NCBI GenBank assembly: GCA_025363435.1
Contig: JANYDY010000105.1
Location: forward strand, 1 to 52,196
Direction: 5' to 3'
Source: Betaproteobacteria bacterium
GTDB lineage: Bacteria; Pseudomonadota; Gammaproteobacteria; Burkholderiales; SG8-41
Length of the DNA stretch: 52,196 bases
The position numbers were made by a program, and so were the translations under genes. Under the pieces are notes generated by a model. It was not told where the DNA came from and ran no database searches. It worked only from the letters and a program-made list of their open reading frames with translations. This document shows positions 8,128 through 17,480 of the stretch, piece after piece; position 1 is the stretch's first letter, and the number at the start of each line of letters is the position of its first letter.

Positions 8128-8943
8128 TTACTCCTCATCGACCCGTGTGCGTTCGACGAATATCGCGCGCACCTTGTTGGCGATGATCTCGCCGGCGAAA
8201 ATCAGCAAAATGATCGACAGCAGCATGGCACAGACGAAATCGTAATCGAAGCGCTGGAACGCTGCGAACAACGCGCCGCCGATGCCGCCGGCGCCGACGA
8301 TGCCGACCATGGTTGAATTGCGCAGGTTGGAGTCGAGCTGGTAGGTCGAAAAACCGAGAAAGCGGCCGAATACCTGCGGCAGCACGCCGTAGAAGATGAC
8401 GTTCATGAACGACGCACCGGTGGCGCGCACCGCCTCGACCTGCTTGAGTGAAATTTCCTCAATCGCCTCGGCAAACAGCTTGCCGGCGAAACCGATCGAG
8501 GCCACCGTCAATGCGGCGATGCCGGACAAGGCGCCGAAACCGATCGCCTTCACAAACACAATGGCGACGATCACCGGATGAAACGAGCGGCACAGCGCGA
8601 TCAGCAAACGCGTTGGCCAAGTGACCCATGGTGGCATCAGGTTACGCGCGGCGAGCAGCCCGATCGGCAGCGAGATGACGATGCCCAGCGCTGACGCAAG
8701 AATTGCGATTTCGACGCTTTCAGTAAGCCCCTTAAGCAGCGTCTCCCAGCGCTCGAAATTCGGCGGGAGCATGCGCGCAATGAAACGCGCGCCGTTGCCG
8801 AGACCGACCATGAAACGTGCGTAGGTGAATTCGAGCAGCGATGTCGCATACACAATGTAGGCGGCTAGCGCGAGCCAGCCGGCGCGCACCCGCCAGTCGG
8901 CAGGAAACGCAACGCGTGCAACGTCCGCACTCACTGCAGCCAA
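8128..8943 (-). CDS. phnE: Phosphonate-type ABC transporter permease (PhnE, proximal copy)
   Basis: 271-aa inner-membrane permease. The ABC-binding EAA region reads [19 protein letters not shown] followed by [15 protein letters not shown]. Several hydrophobic segments flank it, and the C-terminus carries [17 protein letters not shown]. The start region overlaps the end of phnC by 13 bases, which argues for translational coupling. Together with the other PhnE it would form the channel for phosphonate, phosphite or a related oxyanion. No C-P lyase or phosphonatase gene is in the window, so catabolism must be encoded elsewhere or the ligand differs. Confidence 0.92.
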   Translation of the reverse strand: MAAVSADVARVAFPADWRVRAGWLALAAYIVYATSLLEFTYARFMVGLGNGARFIARMLPPNFERWETLLKGLTESVEIAILASALGIVISLPIGLLAARNLMPPWVTWPTRLLIALCRSFHPVIVAIVFVKAIGFGALSGIAALTVASIGFAGKLFAEAIEEISLKQVEAVRATGASFMNVIFYGVLPQVFGRFLGFSTYQLDSNLRNSTMVGIVGAGGIGGALFAAFQRFDYDFVCAMLLSIILLIFAGEIIANKVRAIFVERTRVDEE

Positions 8944-9695
8944 TCTTCACCGCCGTAAATCGACCTCAATTGATCATCGGCAAGACCGGCCGGCGCCCCG
9001 TCGTAGACCACCGCGCCGCCCGACATGCCGATGACGCGGTCGGCGAAGCGCCGCGCCAGCTCGACATCGTGCATGTTGACGATCACCGGCACATTTTTCG
9101 CGCGACCGAGATCGCGCAGCAGCGTCATGATTTCGACCGAGGTTTTCGGATCCAGTGACGAAGTCGGCTCATCGGCGAGGATTAAACGCGGGCGCTGCAT
9201 GACCGCGCGCGCAATGCCGACACGCTGGCGCTGGCCACCGGAGAGGCTGTCGGCGCGCTGATTGGCAAAGCCGCCCAGCCCGACGACATCTAGCAACCCG
9301 AAAGCGTCGTCGATATCGGTTTGCGGAAAACGCCGCAGCCAGGCTTTCCACGCCGCCACATAACCGAGCCGGCCGCTCAGCAGGTTCTCCATTACAGTGA
9401 GGCGCTCGACGAGGTTGTATTCCTGAAACACCATGCCGATCTGCCGCCGCGCCAGGCGCAACTCGCGCCGTGGCAGCAAGACGAGATCGCGGCCCTCAAA
9501 AATAATCGAGCCGGCGGTGGGTTCGACCAGCCGGTTGATGCAACGGATCAGCGTGCTCTTGCCGGTACCGGAGGGGCCGATAATCGCCGTGAAACCGCTG
9601 CCGGGGAAATCGAGATTGATGCCGCGCAGAACCGGCCTGCCGCGCACGTACTCCTTGTCGAGATTACGGATGCTGAGCGCGGCAGTGTTATCCAT
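8931..9695 (-). CDS. phnC: Phosphonate-type ABC transporter ATP-binding protein
   Basis: 254-aa ATPase that powers the importer. Walker A is [12 protein letters not shown] (residues about 39-50), the Q-loop lies in MVFQEYNLV, the signature is [14 protein letters not shown], Walker B is [13 protein letters not shown], and the switch His is in VNMHDVELA. The [20 protein letters not shown] segment is typical of PhnC. It lies 5 bp after phnD and overlaps the following permease gene. Length is normal. Confidence 0.94.
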   Translation of the reverse strand: MDNTAALSIRNLDKEYVRGRPVLRGINLDFPGSGFTAIIGPSGTGKSTLIRCINRLVEPTAGSIIFEGRDLVLLPRRELRLARRQIGMVFQEYNLVERLTVMENLLSGRLGYVAAWKAWLRRFPQTDIDDAFGLLDVVGLGGFANQRADSLSGGQRQRVGIARAVMQRPRLILADEPTSSLDPKTSVEIMTLLRDLGRAKNVPVIVNMHDVELARRFADRVIGMSGGAVVYDGAPAGLADDQLRSIYGGEDWLQ

Positions 9696-9700
9696 GCGGA

Positions 9701-10741
9701 TTATTTCTTTGCCGCTTTTTCCTCGGCGGCTTTTTTGCGCGCCGCCTCTTCGCGCGCTGATTCTTTCTCATACGCAGCGCGGTTAAACGATTCACCCGAG
9801 CCTTCCGCCACCTTGCGCACGACCTCCCATTCCTTCAGGTAGGTTACCGGCACGAAACGGTCGGCACCGTCGAAGGTCTTCACCATCTCCGGCGTGAAGC
9901 GGTAGTCGTAAAAACATTTCAGCATCTGGTCGCGGAATTTCGGTTCCAGATCGTGGGCATAGGAAAACGACGAGGTCGGAAATTTCTGACTGCGGTAAAT
10001 TATGCGGAAGTTGTCTTCGTTGATCTGGCCGCGCGTGCCCATGCGGTGGTACACGTCGGAGGCGACTGCGGCGCCGTCGTAGTCGCCGGAATTAACACCC
10101 ATCACGGATGAATCATGTTTGCCCGAGAAAAGGATTTTGTAATCCTTGTCCGGCGCCAGGCCCTGCGCCGGAAACAGCGCCAGCGGCGCCATGTGGCCGG
10201 AGTTCGACGACGGCGAGGTATGTGCGAATTTCTTGCCCTTCAGGTCGGCGAGTTTCTGATAGGGGCTGTCTTTCTTGACGATCACGATCAGGTTATAGCC
10301 CTGGAATTCTTTTTCATTGCCCTTGACCGCAAACGGCACCGCACCCGCGATGTTGACCGCGAATGCAGTCGGCCCGGTCGAAAAGCCGCCCACGTGCAGG
10401 CGCCCCGAGCGCATCGCTTCGATTTCCGCTGCGTTCGACTGCACCTGGAAGAACACCACGCGCTTGCCGGTGCATTTGGCCAGATGCTCGGTGAAGGGCT
10501 TGAAGGCCTGCTCGTAGACCGCGGGGTCTTCGACCGGCGTATAGGTGAACACCAGCGTGCCCGGCGTCTTGTGCCGTTTCGCGTCTTTCGGTGTATCGGC
10601 GACAAGGTCTTTGTTTTCGTCGCAGTACTGGACATCGAGATCACCGTGATTTTTGCAATCGCTTTGCGCAAACGCTGCACTGAACGTCAAGGCCAGCGCC
10701 GCGGCGAATACAGTGCGCAGCAGAATTTGTATGGAATTCAT
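9701..10741 (-). CDS. phnD: Phosphonate-type ABC transporter periplasmic binding protein
   Basis: 346-aa PhnD-like binding protein with a signal peptide ending AAFAQSDCK. The PhnD core is seen in [63 protein letters not shown] and the [14 protein letters not shown] block. ATG at 10741 follows GGAGGAAAC; a 15-codon upstream extension has no ribosome site. The mature N-terminus has two Cys ([15 protein letters not shown]), perhaps a disulfide. The last 25 residues are a Lys/Ala/Glu helix, unusual for the family. First gene of the importer operon. Confidence 0.92.
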   Translation of the reverse strand: MNSIQILLRTVFAAALALTFSAAFAQSDCKNHGDLDVQYCDENKDLVADTPKDAKRHKTPGTLVFTYTPVEDPAVYEQAFKPFTEHLAKCTGKRVVFFQVQSNAAEIEAMRSGRLHVGGFSTGPTAFAVNIAGAVPFAVKGNEKEFQGYNLIVIVKKDSPYQKLADLKGKKFAHTSPSSNSGHMAPLALFPAQGLAPDKDYKILFSGKHDSSVMGVNSGDYDGAAVASDVYHRMGTRGQINEDNFRIIYRSQKFPTSSFSYAHDLEPKFRDQMLKCFYDYRFTPEMVKTFDGADRFVPVTYLKEWEVVRKVAEGSGESFNRAAYEKESAREEAARKKAAEEKAAKK

Positions 10742-10807
10742 GTTTCCTCCACGTGTCTGCCGCTGCGCCGGAACGCGCTTGGGCAATTATTATTAATAAC
10801 TGGGGAC

Positions 10808-10836
10808 ACTCTACTCAGCACGCCATGGCGGGTCAA
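10808..10836 (-). promoter_or_regulatory. Predicted sigma-70 promoter of phnDCEE
   Basis: On the minus strand TTGACC (complement of 10831-10836) is separated by 17 bp from TAGAGT (complement of 10808-10813). Transcription would start near 10801, about 60 bases before the phnD ATG. A perfect palindrome TTATTAATAA at 10790-10799 lies just after this point and could be a repressor site. Confidence 0.45.
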
Positions 10837-10848
10837 GCCGCCGCGCAT

Positions 10849-11061
10849 TCAGCGCATGCGTTTGGCGGTAAAACTCTCTTCGATGACGTCGCGGTAATAA
10901 CTGCCCGGCGAAGGCGCATTGACGAAGCGCCGGTGCACCTCCTCCGAAACACCTGAATACTGGATGATGCTGCCGTCGCTGAATTCGATTTCCAGCACGC
11001 GGCCGCGCGAGTCAAAACCGACTGCGCGGATGTTGCTTGCACTGATGCGCTTGCGCTCCAT
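10849..11061 (-). CDS. KTSC domain-containing small protein
   Basis: 70-aa single-domain protein. It has SNIRAVGFDSRGRVLEIEF, then GSIIQYSGVSEEVHRRF and a closing SPGSYYRDVI segment, the pattern of the KTSC domain (about 60 residues, also found at the C-terminus of some lysyl-tRNA synthetases). Function unknown. GGGAGG lies upstream of the ATG at 11061. It is 107 bp upstream of phnD on the same strand, but a separate promoter for phnD lies between. Confidence 0.82.
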   Translation of the reverse strand: MERKRISASNIRAVGFDSRGRVLEIEFSDGSIIQYSGVSEEVHRRFVNAPSPGSYYRDVIEESFTAKRMR

Positions 11062-11159
11062 GCTTCCTCCCGGTCTGGCTCAATTTTGCACATGGTAATA
11101 TGCTGCGGAACAAACGTTAAGTGTGCCGCCAGCGCGCGCGATATCCGGGGGGATGCATT

Positions 11160-12143
11160 ATGCGATACACGAAATCCGCAGCACTTTGCATTGCCGCCGC
11201 GGCGGCGTCCGCATGGTGCGCGGGCAGCGCGGCGCAAACGCCGGCAGCGTATCCGGCCAAACCGGTGAAAGTAATCGTCGGTTTTCCACCGGCCTCGGGC
11301 GCCGACATCATGGCGCGCGTGATTTCGCAGCGCATGGGCGAAGCGCTCGGCCAGCAGTTTCCGGTCGATAACCGTCCGGGCGCCGGCAGCAGCATCGCCG
11401 CGGGACTCGTCGCCAAATCGGCCGCCGACGGTTATACGCTGTTCATCGGCACCATCGCCAATGCCATCAACGCCTCGCTCTACGCCAAGCTGCCGTTCGA
11501 TTTCGCGCGCGACTTTACCCCCATTTCACCCGGCGGCTCGTCACCCAACATGCTGGTCGTGCACCCGTCGGTGCCGGTGCGCACGGTGGCGGACGTCATC
11601 AAGCTCGCCAAATCCAGGCCCGGGCAACTCAGCTTCGGTTCAAGCGGTGTTGGCACCCTGCCGCACCTTGCTGCGGAAATGTTCAACGGCATGGCCGGCC
11701 TCAAGATGACGCACATTCCTTACAAAGGCAGTCCGCAGGCGACCTTCGATCTGATCGGCGGCCAGTTCGAATTGATGTTCGGCATCGGCTCGGCGGTAAT
11801 GCCCGAAGTAAAACACGGGCGGTTGCGCGCGATTGCGGTAACAACAGCAGCCAGATTGCCGGTGCTGCCGGAAGTGCCGACGGTGGCTGAATCGGGACTG
11901 CCCGGCTTTGAAGCGGTGACCTGGTTCGGCTTTGTGGCGCCGGCCGGTACGCCGCGCGAAATCATCATGAGGCTCAATTCCGAACTGACACGCGTTACCG
12001 CACTGCCCGAAGTAAAGCAGCAACTGACGTCGCAAAGCATAGACCCGATGAACAGCACGCCGGAACAGTTCGGCGCCTACATACGCGATGAAATTGCGAA
12101 GTGGGCGCGGGTCGTCAAGACTTCGGGTGCGCGCGCAGAATAA
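11160..12143 (+). CDS. Bug/TctC-family periplasmic solute-binding protein
   Basis: 327 aa. Signal peptide about 25 residues, ending SAAQTPAAYP. The blocks KPVKVIVGFPPASGAD, PVDNRPGAGSS, AADGYTLFIG, KLPFDFARDFTPIS, HIPYKGSPQ and PEVPTVAESGLPGF are all present. ATG at 11160 follows a GGGGGG tract ending 7 bases before it. It stands alone between the KTSC gene (divergent) and nrtS (convergent), so its ligand has no genomic clue here. Confidence 0.93.
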   Translation: MRYTKSAALCIAAAAASAWCAGSAAQTPAAYPAKPVKVIVGFPPASGADIMARVISQRMGEALGQQFPVDNRPGAGSSIAAGLVAKSAADGYTLFIGTIANAINASLYAKLPFDFARDFTPISPGGSSPNMLVVHPSVPVRTVADVIKLAKSRPGQLSFGSSGVGTLPHLAAEMFNGMAGLKMTHIPYKGSPQATFDLIGGQFELMFGIGSAVMPEVKHGRLRAIAVTTAARLPVLPEVPTVAESGLPGFEAVTWFGFVAPAGTPREIIMRLNSELTRVTALPEVKQQLTSQSIDPMNSTPEQFGAYIRDEIAKWARVVKTSGARAE

Positions 12144-12159
12144 ACCGCGTTTCTATTGC

Positions 12160-12378
12160 TCAGTCGCGGCGGCCCCACACCTGGCCGTGCGTTGATACGC
12201 AATAAGGCACCACATAGGTAAGCGCCATTTGCACGCCGGTGGTAGTGGTCAGCGGCGCGCCCAGCAGAATATCAAAGTGGTTGATCAGGTTGAGCACGGT
12301 GCCGATGACGAGCGACACGCGCAGCGCCATGTTGACAGTTGCCGGGGCGAGGCAGCGGGTGAGTTTGCTATCGGGCAT
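12160..12378 (-). CDS. nrtS: NrtS-like nitrate/nitrite transporter subunit
   Basis: 72-aa hydrophobic protein with two predicted membrane helices: TVNMALRVSLVIGTVLNLIN, then VQMALTYVVPYCVSTHGQVW. This matches the short NrtS family, reported in cyanobacteria and proteobacteria as small subunits for nitrate/nitrite uptake. ATG at 12378 gives MPDSKLTRCL, a family-like cytoplasmic lead. No nitrate reductase gene is near, so the role here is inferred from family only. Confidence 0.7.
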   Translation of the reverse strand: MPDSKLTRCLAPATVNMALRVSLVIGTVLNLINHFDILLGAPLTTTTGVQMALTYVVPYCVSTHGQVWGRRD

Positions 12379-12414
12379 ATGACCGGACTGAAGCGCGATC
12401 AACACGCCCCGTGT

Positions 12415-12454
12415 GAAAATAAAAAGCGCCCATGGCATTCATGCAATGGGCGCT
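12415..12454 (-). terminator. Intrinsic terminator of the histone H1-like gene
   Basis: Perfect 9-bp inverted repeat AGCGCCCAT (12425-12433) / ATGGGCGCT (12446-12454) with a 12-base loop. Read on the minus strand it is followed directly by TTTTTATTTT (complement of 12415-12424). It lies about 20 bases after the stop of the lysine-rich protein. Confidence 0.75.
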
Positions 12455-12475
12455 CGAGGCGACAGACGATACGAC

Positions 12476-12763
12476 TCAGGAATTGCCCGGCATGGGAAAC
12501 GGCCACGCGCCGGGAATCGAGATCGGCGCCGGCACTGCCGGTGTTGCAGGCACCGCCGCTTTGGCGGCGGGCTTTTTTACTGCTACCGGCTTCTTGGCGG
12601 CCGGTTTCTTTGCTTTTTTTGGCGCTGCCTTTTTCTTGACGGCCTTTTTGGCCTTTTTTGGCGCTGCCTTTTTGCGCGACGCCGGTTTGGGCGCTGCACT
12701 CACCTTACGGGTGATCACTTTTTTACCGGCTTTCTTCTTGCCGGCCTTCGATTTTTTCGCCAT
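12476..12763 (-). CDS. Lysine/alanine-rich histone H1-like protein
   Basis: 95-aa very basic low-complexity protein: MAKKSKAGKKKAGKK, then two near-identical copies of KKAAPKKAKK, PAAKKP blocks and a proline-rich neutral tail ending AWPFPMPGNS. It resembles the bacterial H1-like nucleoid proteins of Bordetella and Burkholderia (AlgP/BpH1 style), which bind DNA without specificity. ATG at 12763 is preceded by AAGGAG at 6-base spacing. The repeats in protein are also DNA direct repeats, so copy number may vary between strains. A good intrinsic terminator follows. Confidence 0.78.
   Translation of the reverse strand: MAKKSKAGKKKAGKKVITRKVSAAPKPASRKKAAPKKAKKAVKKKAAPKKAKKPAAKKPVAVKKPAAKAAVPATPAVPAPISIPGAWPFPMPGNS
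12615..12673. repeat. Internal direct repeat within the H1-like gene
   Basis: Two copies of a unit centred on TTTTTTTGGCGCTGCCTTTTT (about 12615-12635 and 12652-12673) encode the two KKAAPKKAKK blocks. Slippage at such a repeat would add or remove basic units in frame. Confidence 0.6.
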
Positions 12764-12875
12764 GCGCAAGCTCCTTCATGTTCGCTATCGCCGCAACGTC
12801 AGAAGCGTCACGGGCACAACCGCGACGACCGGCATAACGCCTGGCCGTCCCGCTCGCCGTCGCCGGCGAAAACTT

Positions 12876-13133
12876 TCAGTGCAAGGCTGACTGCGCCTTG
12901 CTGGCTAAATCGCGGTAGAGCACCTCGGGATCGATCTTGATGCCGCCTTCCCATGACACCGTGTTCTCGACCGGATCGACTTCAACCCGGTTGAACGTGT
13001 CGATATCGCCCAACATCCGGAAATACTGGGTGTGAACGATATCGCCAAGGTAGACATGGCCTTCGAGCCCGTCATTGAAGCGCAACCACAACGTGTAGTT
13101 GGCTTCGGCGCGGCACTCGGTGACGGCATGCAT
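12876..13133 (-). CDS. DUF2442 domain-containing protein
   Basis: 85-aa small protein: MHAVTECRAEANYTLWLRFNDG, GHVYLGDIV and PVENTVSWEGGIKIDPEVLY match the DUF2442 family, which has no established function and is often found next to toxin-antitoxin or metabolic genes. ATG at 13133 is the family-like start. The gene lies 38 bp after nrdB on the same strand and may be read from the nrdAB promoter. No toxin partner is seen. Confidence 0.8.
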   Translation of the reverse strand: MHAVTECRAEANYTLWLRFNDGLEGHVYLGDIVHTQYFRMLGDIDTFNRVEVDPVENTVSWEGGIKIDPEVLYRDLASKAQSALH

Positions 13134-13171
13134 GCGACGACGATTCCTTGGATACCTCTTGGCGAGTAAGC

Positions 13172-14335
13172 TTAGTCCCAACTGAGCGCACCTCCGGTTT
13201 GATATTCAATGACACGGGTTTCAAAAAAGTTGCGTTCCTTCTTGAGATCGATCATTTCCGACATCCACGGGAAAGGATTGATGGCGCCCTCGTACGGCGC
13301 ATCGATACCGATCTGCTGGCAGCGGCGGTTGGCGATGTAGCGCAGGTATTCCTTGAACATCGGCGCGTTGAGTCCCAGCACGCCGCGCGGCATGGTGTCT
13401 TCGGCGTAGCGATACTCCAACTCGACCGCCTTGCCCATGATTTCGATGATCTCCGCACGGAATTCCGCTGTCCACAGATGCGGGTTTTCCATCTTGATCT
13501 GGTTGATCAGATCGATGCCGAAATTGCAGTGCATCGATTCATCGCGCAGGATGTACTGATACTGCTCGGCAGCGCCCGTCATCTTGTTCTGCCGGCCCAT
13601 CGCCAGAATCTGCGTGAAGCCGACGTAAAAGAACAGGCCTTCCATGACGCAGGCAAACACGATCAGGCTTTTGAGCAGCTTCTGGTCGTTTTCCGGCGTG
13701 CCGGTCTTGAAATGCGGATTGGTCAGCGTGTCGATGAACGGGATCAGGAATTCATCTTTGGCGCGGATCGAGGAAACCTCGTGGTACGCGTTGAAAATTT
13801 CGCCTTCTTCAAGGCCGAGGCTTTCGACGATGTACTGATAAGCGTGGGTGTGGATCGCTTCTTCAAACGCCTGGCGCAGCAGATACTGGCGGCACTCGGG
13901 TGCTGTGATATGGCGGTAGGTGCCCAGCACGATGTTGTTGGCGGCCAGCGAATCGGCGGTGACGAAAAAGCCGAGGTTGCGCTTGATGATGCGGCGCTCA
14001 TCTTCGGTCAGGCCATTGGGATCTTTCCACAAGGCGATGTCGCGCGCCATCTGGATTTCCTGCGGCATCCAGTGGTTCGCACAGGCCGAGAGGTATTTTT
14101 CCCATGCCCATTTGTATTTGAACGGCACCAGCTGATTGACGTCAGTCTGGCCGTTGATGATGCGTTTATCGGCAACGTTGACGCGGCGCAACTCGGCCGG
14201 CGCAACAACCGGCGACTTCGGCGCCAGCGCAGCCAGCGCGGCAGCCGGGTCATGCGGCAGAGTATCGGTTACAGATTGCAGGCCGAGTGCGGCTGCATTC
14301 GGGCGTTGCTCCGCACTATCTTCGAATTGCAACAT
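13172..14335 (-). CDS. nrdB: Ribonucleoside-diphosphate reductase class I, beta subunit
   Basis: 387 aa. This subunit holds the di-iron/tyrosyl radical cofactor that starts ribonucleotide reduction. Metal and radical residues are visible: E159 and H162 with Tyr166 in EEAIHTHAY (the E-x-x-H-x-x-x-Y pattern of the radical tyrosine), D128 or E93 as the first ligand region, VMEGLFFY, and the last E/H pair in DESMHCNFG. The C-terminal tail that docks to alpha ends GGALSWD. AAGGAG lies before the ATG at 14335. The N-terminal 45 residues are an Ala/Pro-rich extension. It is downstream of nrdA with a 136-bp gap. Confidence 0.95.
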   Translation of the reverse strand: MLQFEDSAEQRPNAAALGLQSVTDTLPHDPAAALAALAPKSPVVAPAELRRVNVADKRIINGQTDVNQLVPFKYKWAWEKYLSACANHWMPQEIQMARDIALWKDPNGLTEDERRIIKRNLGFFVTADSLAANNIVLGTYRHITAPECRQYLLRQAFEEAIHTHAYQYIVESLGLEEGEIFNAYHEVSSIRAKDEFLIPFIDTLTNPHFKTGTPENDQKLLKSLIVFACVMEGLFFYVGFTQILAMGRQNKMTGAAEQYQYILRDESMHCNFGIDLINQIKMENPHLWTAEFRAEIIEIMGKAVELEYRYAEDTMPRGVLGLNAPMFKEYLRYIANRRCQQIGIDAPYEGAINPFPWMSEMIDLKKERNFFETRVIEYQTGGALSWD

Positions 14336-14471
14336 GGTGTTCTCCTTTATTGATGTTTTAGGTGGACGCCTGCCAACTGCCGACGATGCCGCTTGTGATT
14401 GCTATTGGTGCAACATCGTCCTTGGTTGTTCTTCGTCTTCCCCTGCTTGCTGCAACTGCGGTTTCGTAACG

Positions 14472-17339
14472 CTACTGGCACGCCTCGCAATCGGGATTAT
14501 CAATCGAGCAGAACTTGACATCCGATCCCGGCGCCGCAGAAAGCCCGCCGTCGCTCGGCACCGCATTCAGCTTGCCTGACTCCACGGTTGATTTCTCTAC
14601 GTGCGTCGCACCCATGGTGCGCAGGTAGTAAGTCGTCTTCAGCCCGCGCAGCCAGGCGAGTTTGTAGATCTCGTCGAGCTTCTTGCCCGAAGCGCCGCCC
14701 ATGTAAATGTTGAGCGACTGCGACTGGTCAATCCATTTCTGGCGGCGCGCCGCACACTCAACCAGCCACGACGCATCCATTTCGAATGCGGTGGCGTAGA
14801 GGTTGCGAATCTCCATCGGCATGCGGTCAATCTTCGCCAGAGAGCCATCAAAATACTTGAGATCCGAAATCATCACCTCGTCCCACAGATTGAGTTTTTT
14901 CAGGTCCTCAACCAGGAATTCGTTGGTGATTGTGAACTCGCCCGACAGGTTCGATTTGACGTAGAGGTTCTGATAAGTCGGCTCGATGCACTGTGACAGC
15001 CCGGTGATATTGGCGATGGTCGCCGTCGGTGCGATCGCAATACAATTCGAATTGCGCATGCCGACCTGCTTGATGCGCGCGCGCAAGGCTTCCCAGTCCA
15101 TCGTCGAGGACATGTCGGCCTCGACAAAACCGCCGCGTTCATCCGCCAGCAGCTTGAGCGACTCGTGCGGGAAAATACCGCGGTCCCACAATGAACCCTT
15201 GAAGGTCGCATACGGACCGCGCTCTTCGGCAACGTCGGTCGACGCCCAGTAGGCACAGTAAGCGATTGCTTCCATCGAACGGTCGGAGAACTGGACCGCC
15301 TCGTTCGACGCGTAAGGAATACGCAGCATATGCAGGCAATCCTGGAAGCCCATGATGCCAAGCCCCACCGGACGGTGCTTGAAGTTCGAATTGCGCGCCT
15401 TATTCACCGAGTAGTAATTCAGATCGATGACGTTATCGAGCATGCGCATCGCCGTGCCTATGGTGCGCTTCAACTTCTCGATATCCATACGGCCCGTCGC
15501 AACGTCGAGATGCGCGGTCATGTTGACCGACGCCAGGTTGCACACCGCGATTTCATCTTCGGTGGTGTTCAACGTGATCTCGGTGCACAGGTTCGAGCTG
15601 TGCACGACGCCAACGTGGTTTTGCGGCGAACGGATGTTGCACGGATCCTTGAAGGTGATCCACGGATGCCCCGTTTCAAACAGCATGGTCAGCATCTTGC
15701 GCCACAGCTGCGCTGCCGGAATTTTCTTGAACAGCTTTAACGTGCCCTTGGCTGCCTTGTCTTCGTAATCGAGGTAGGCGACCTCGAAGGCTTTGCCGAA
15801 CTTCTCGTGCAGATCGGGCACGTCGGACGGCGAGAACAGCATCCATTCGCCGTTGTTCATGACGCGCTTCATGAACAGATCCGGAATCCAGTTTGCGGTG
15901 TTCATGTCGTGAGTGCGGCGGCGGTCATCGCCGGTGTTCTTCCTGAGCTCGAGGAATTCCTCGATATCAAGGTGCCATGTTTCCAGATACGAACAGACCG
16001 CGCCCTTGCGTTTGCCGCCCTGATTCACCGCCACCGCGGTATCGTTGACGACCTTCAGGAAAGGCACCACGCCCTGCGATTTGCCGTTAGTGCCCTTGAT
16101 GTGCGCACCCAACGCGCGCACCGGCGTCCAGTCGTTGCCGATGCCGCCGGCGTACTTCTGCAGCATCGCGTTTTCCTTGATCGCCTCGTAAATGCCGTCG
16201 AGGTCGTCGGCGACCGTGGTCAGGTAGCAACTTGCCAGTTGCGAACGGCGCGTCGCCGAATTGAACAACGTCGGCGTCGAGCTCATCACATCAAAGGACG
16301 ACAGCGCGTTATAAAACTCAATCGCGCGCGCTTCGCGCTGCGATTCCGGCTCGTTCAGGGCGAGGCCCATGGCGACGCGCATGAAAAAGGTCTGCGGCAG
16401 TTCAATCCGCTCGCCGCGCACGTGCAGGAAATAGCGGTCGTAGAGTATCTGCAAACCGATGTAGCCGAATTTGAAATCGCGCTTGGCGTCGAGCGCGGCG
16501 CCGAGGCTTTTCAGGTCGTAGGCGCCGATGCGCTCGTCGAGCAATTCTGCGTCGATGCCGCGTTTGATCAGCTTCGGGAAGACCTCGGCGTAGCGGGTCT
16601 TCATGTCGGCCTGGGTGACTTCTTCGCCGATCGTTTCGAGCCGCACCGTGTTCAACAACAGGCGCGCGGTGACGTAGCTGTAGCCCGGGTCTTTCTCGAT
16701 CATGGCGCGCGCCGACAGAATCAGCGACTTGCGCACCTCATCAACCGGCACGCCTTCGTACAAGTCCTTGAGCGTTGCCTGCAGAATTTTTTCCGGATCG
16801 ACGGCACGGCCCAGCCCCTCGCAGGCCTCATGCACCAGCCCGGTCAGTCGCACCATGTCGAGCGGATGCAGTTTGCCGTTTTCGGTAACGTTGAGCGTCG
16901 GATGCACCACCGCCGCCTGCGGCTGGGTTTCGCGCTGCCTGGCACGTTCCTGTGAACGCTGCTCGCGATACAACACGTAGGCGCGTGCGACTTCGTGTTC
17001 ACCCGAACGCATCAGCGCGAGTTCAACCTGGTCCTGAATATCTTCGATATGGAAGGTGCCGCCGCTGGGCTGGCGACGCATCAATGCGGAAACCACTGTC
17101 TCCGTCAGATTAGCAACGAGTTCGCGCACGCGCGCGGAGCCTGCGCCCTGCCCGCCGTTGATGGCGAGGAAGGCTTTGGTCACGGCAATGGCGATTTTCG
17201 ACGGTTCAAAACCAACGACAGCGCCATTGCGGCGGATGATTTTGTATTCACTGTAACGCGACGGCGCTACGTCGGCCGCTGCCTCTGCAACAAAGGGGGT
17301 GGCGGACGTTGCGGCGGAGGGTTGGGTGGATAACTGCAT
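14472..17339 (-). CDS. nrdA: Ribonucleoside-diphosphate reductase class I, alpha subunit
   Basis: 955-aa catalytic subunit that reduces NDPs to dNDPs. An N-terminal ATP-cone (about residues 32-127, beginning IIRRNGAVVGFEPSKIAIAV) is followed by a second, weaker cone-like segment (about 146-225), as in the long Pseudomonas NrdA. Active-site elements: SQLASCYL (first redox Cys), NLCTEITL (radical Cys and Glu), AVCNLASVN (second redox Cys), the radical-relay Tyr pair in TTYYLRTMGATH, and the C-terminal shuttle CEAC. It is first in nrdA-nrdB; two NrdR boxes lie over its promoter. Confidence 0.96.
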   Translation of the reverse strand: MQLSTQPSAATSATPFVAEAAADVAPSRYSEYKIIRRNGAVVGFEPSKIAIAVTKAFLAINGGQGAGSARVRELVANLTETVVSALMRRQPSGGTFHIEDIQDQVELALMRSGEHEVARAYVLYREQRSQERARQRETQPQAAVVHPTLNVTENGKLHPLDMVRLTGLVHEACEGLGRAVDPEKILQATLKDLYEGVPVDEVRKSLILSARAMIEKDPGYSYVTARLLLNTVRLETIGEEVTQADMKTRYAEVFPKLIKRGIDAELLDERIGAYDLKSLGAALDAKRDFKFGYIGLQILYDRYFLHVRGERIELPQTFFMRVAMGLALNEPESQREARAIEFYNALSSFDVMSSTPTLFNSATRRSQLASCYLTTVADDLDGIYEAIKENAMLQKYAGGIGNDWTPVRALGAHIKGTNGKSQGVVPFLKVVNDTAVAVNQGGKRKGAVCSYLETWHLDIEEFLELRKNTGDDRRRTHDMNTANWIPDLFMKRVMNNGEWMLFSPSDVPDLHEKFGKAFEVAYLDYEDKAAKGTLKLFKKIPAAQLWRKMLTMLFETGHPWITFKDPCNIRSPQNHVGVVHSSNLCTEITLNTTEDEIAVCNLASVNMTAHLDVATGRMDIEKLKRTIGTAMRMLDNVIDLNYYSVNKARNSNFKHRPVGLGIMGFQDCLHMLRIPYASNEAVQFSDRSMEAIAYCAYWASTDVAEERGPYATFKGSLWDRGIFPHESLKLLADERGGFVEADMSSTMDWEALRARIKQVGMRNSNCIAIAPTATIANITGLSQCIEPTYQNLYVKSNLSGEFTITNEFLVEDLKKLNLWDEVMISDLKYFDGSLAKIDRMPMEIRNLYATAFEMDASWLVECAARRQKWIDQSQSLNIYMGGASGKKLDEIYKLAWLRGLKTTYYLRTMGATHVEKSTVESGKLNAVPSDGGLSAAPGSDVKFCSIDNPDCEACQ

Positions 17340-17414
17340 GGGTTCTCTCCTTAATCGTTCATTTCTTTATGTTTTTTCTGCCACTCGGCGCCTCTCCCAG
17401 CGTCCGACAGGCAA

Positions 17415-17430
17415 CCACTATATGTTGTGC
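17415..17430 (-). promoter_or_regulatory. NrdR box 1 upstream of nrdA
   Basis: CCACTATATGTTGTGC matches the NrdR consensus ACACwATATwTwGTGT at all core positions except the outer bases and one w. It lies 31 bp from box 2 (three helical turns), the spacing typical of NrdR pairs. It is downstream of the predicted transcription start. Confidence 0.75.
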
Positions 17431-17445
17431 TTGGACCAGAAGATT

Positions 17446-17461
17446 GCACCAATTCTAGTGG
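17446..17461 (-). promoter_or_regulatory. NrdR box 2 overlapping the -10 of nrdA
   Basis: GCACCAATTCTAGTGG keeps the CAC....GTG halves of the NrdR box with a degenerate centre. It overlaps the predicted -10 hexamer, so NrdR binding would block RNA polymerase when dATP is plentiful. The nrdR gene itself is not in the window. Confidence 0.65.
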
Positions 17462-17480
17462 CGGAAAATTTCCAGTGCAA
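17452..17480 (-). promoter_or_regulatory. Predicted sigma-70 promoter of nrdAB
   Basis: On the minus strand TTGCAC (complement of 17475-17480) and TAGAAT (complement of 17452-17457) are 17 bp apart. The -10 lies inside NrdR box 2; the start would be near 17445. Confidence 0.6.

Noticed and set aside
7318-10741. Complete phosphonate degradation operon
   Set aside because: Only the transporter genes are present; no phnG-M, phnX, ptxD or htx-like gene is in the window.
13148-14353. A 401-codon plus-strand frame opposite nrdB
   Set aside because: nrdB is certain from its metal and tyrosyl-radical motifs; the opposite frame has no recognisable domain or ribosome site.
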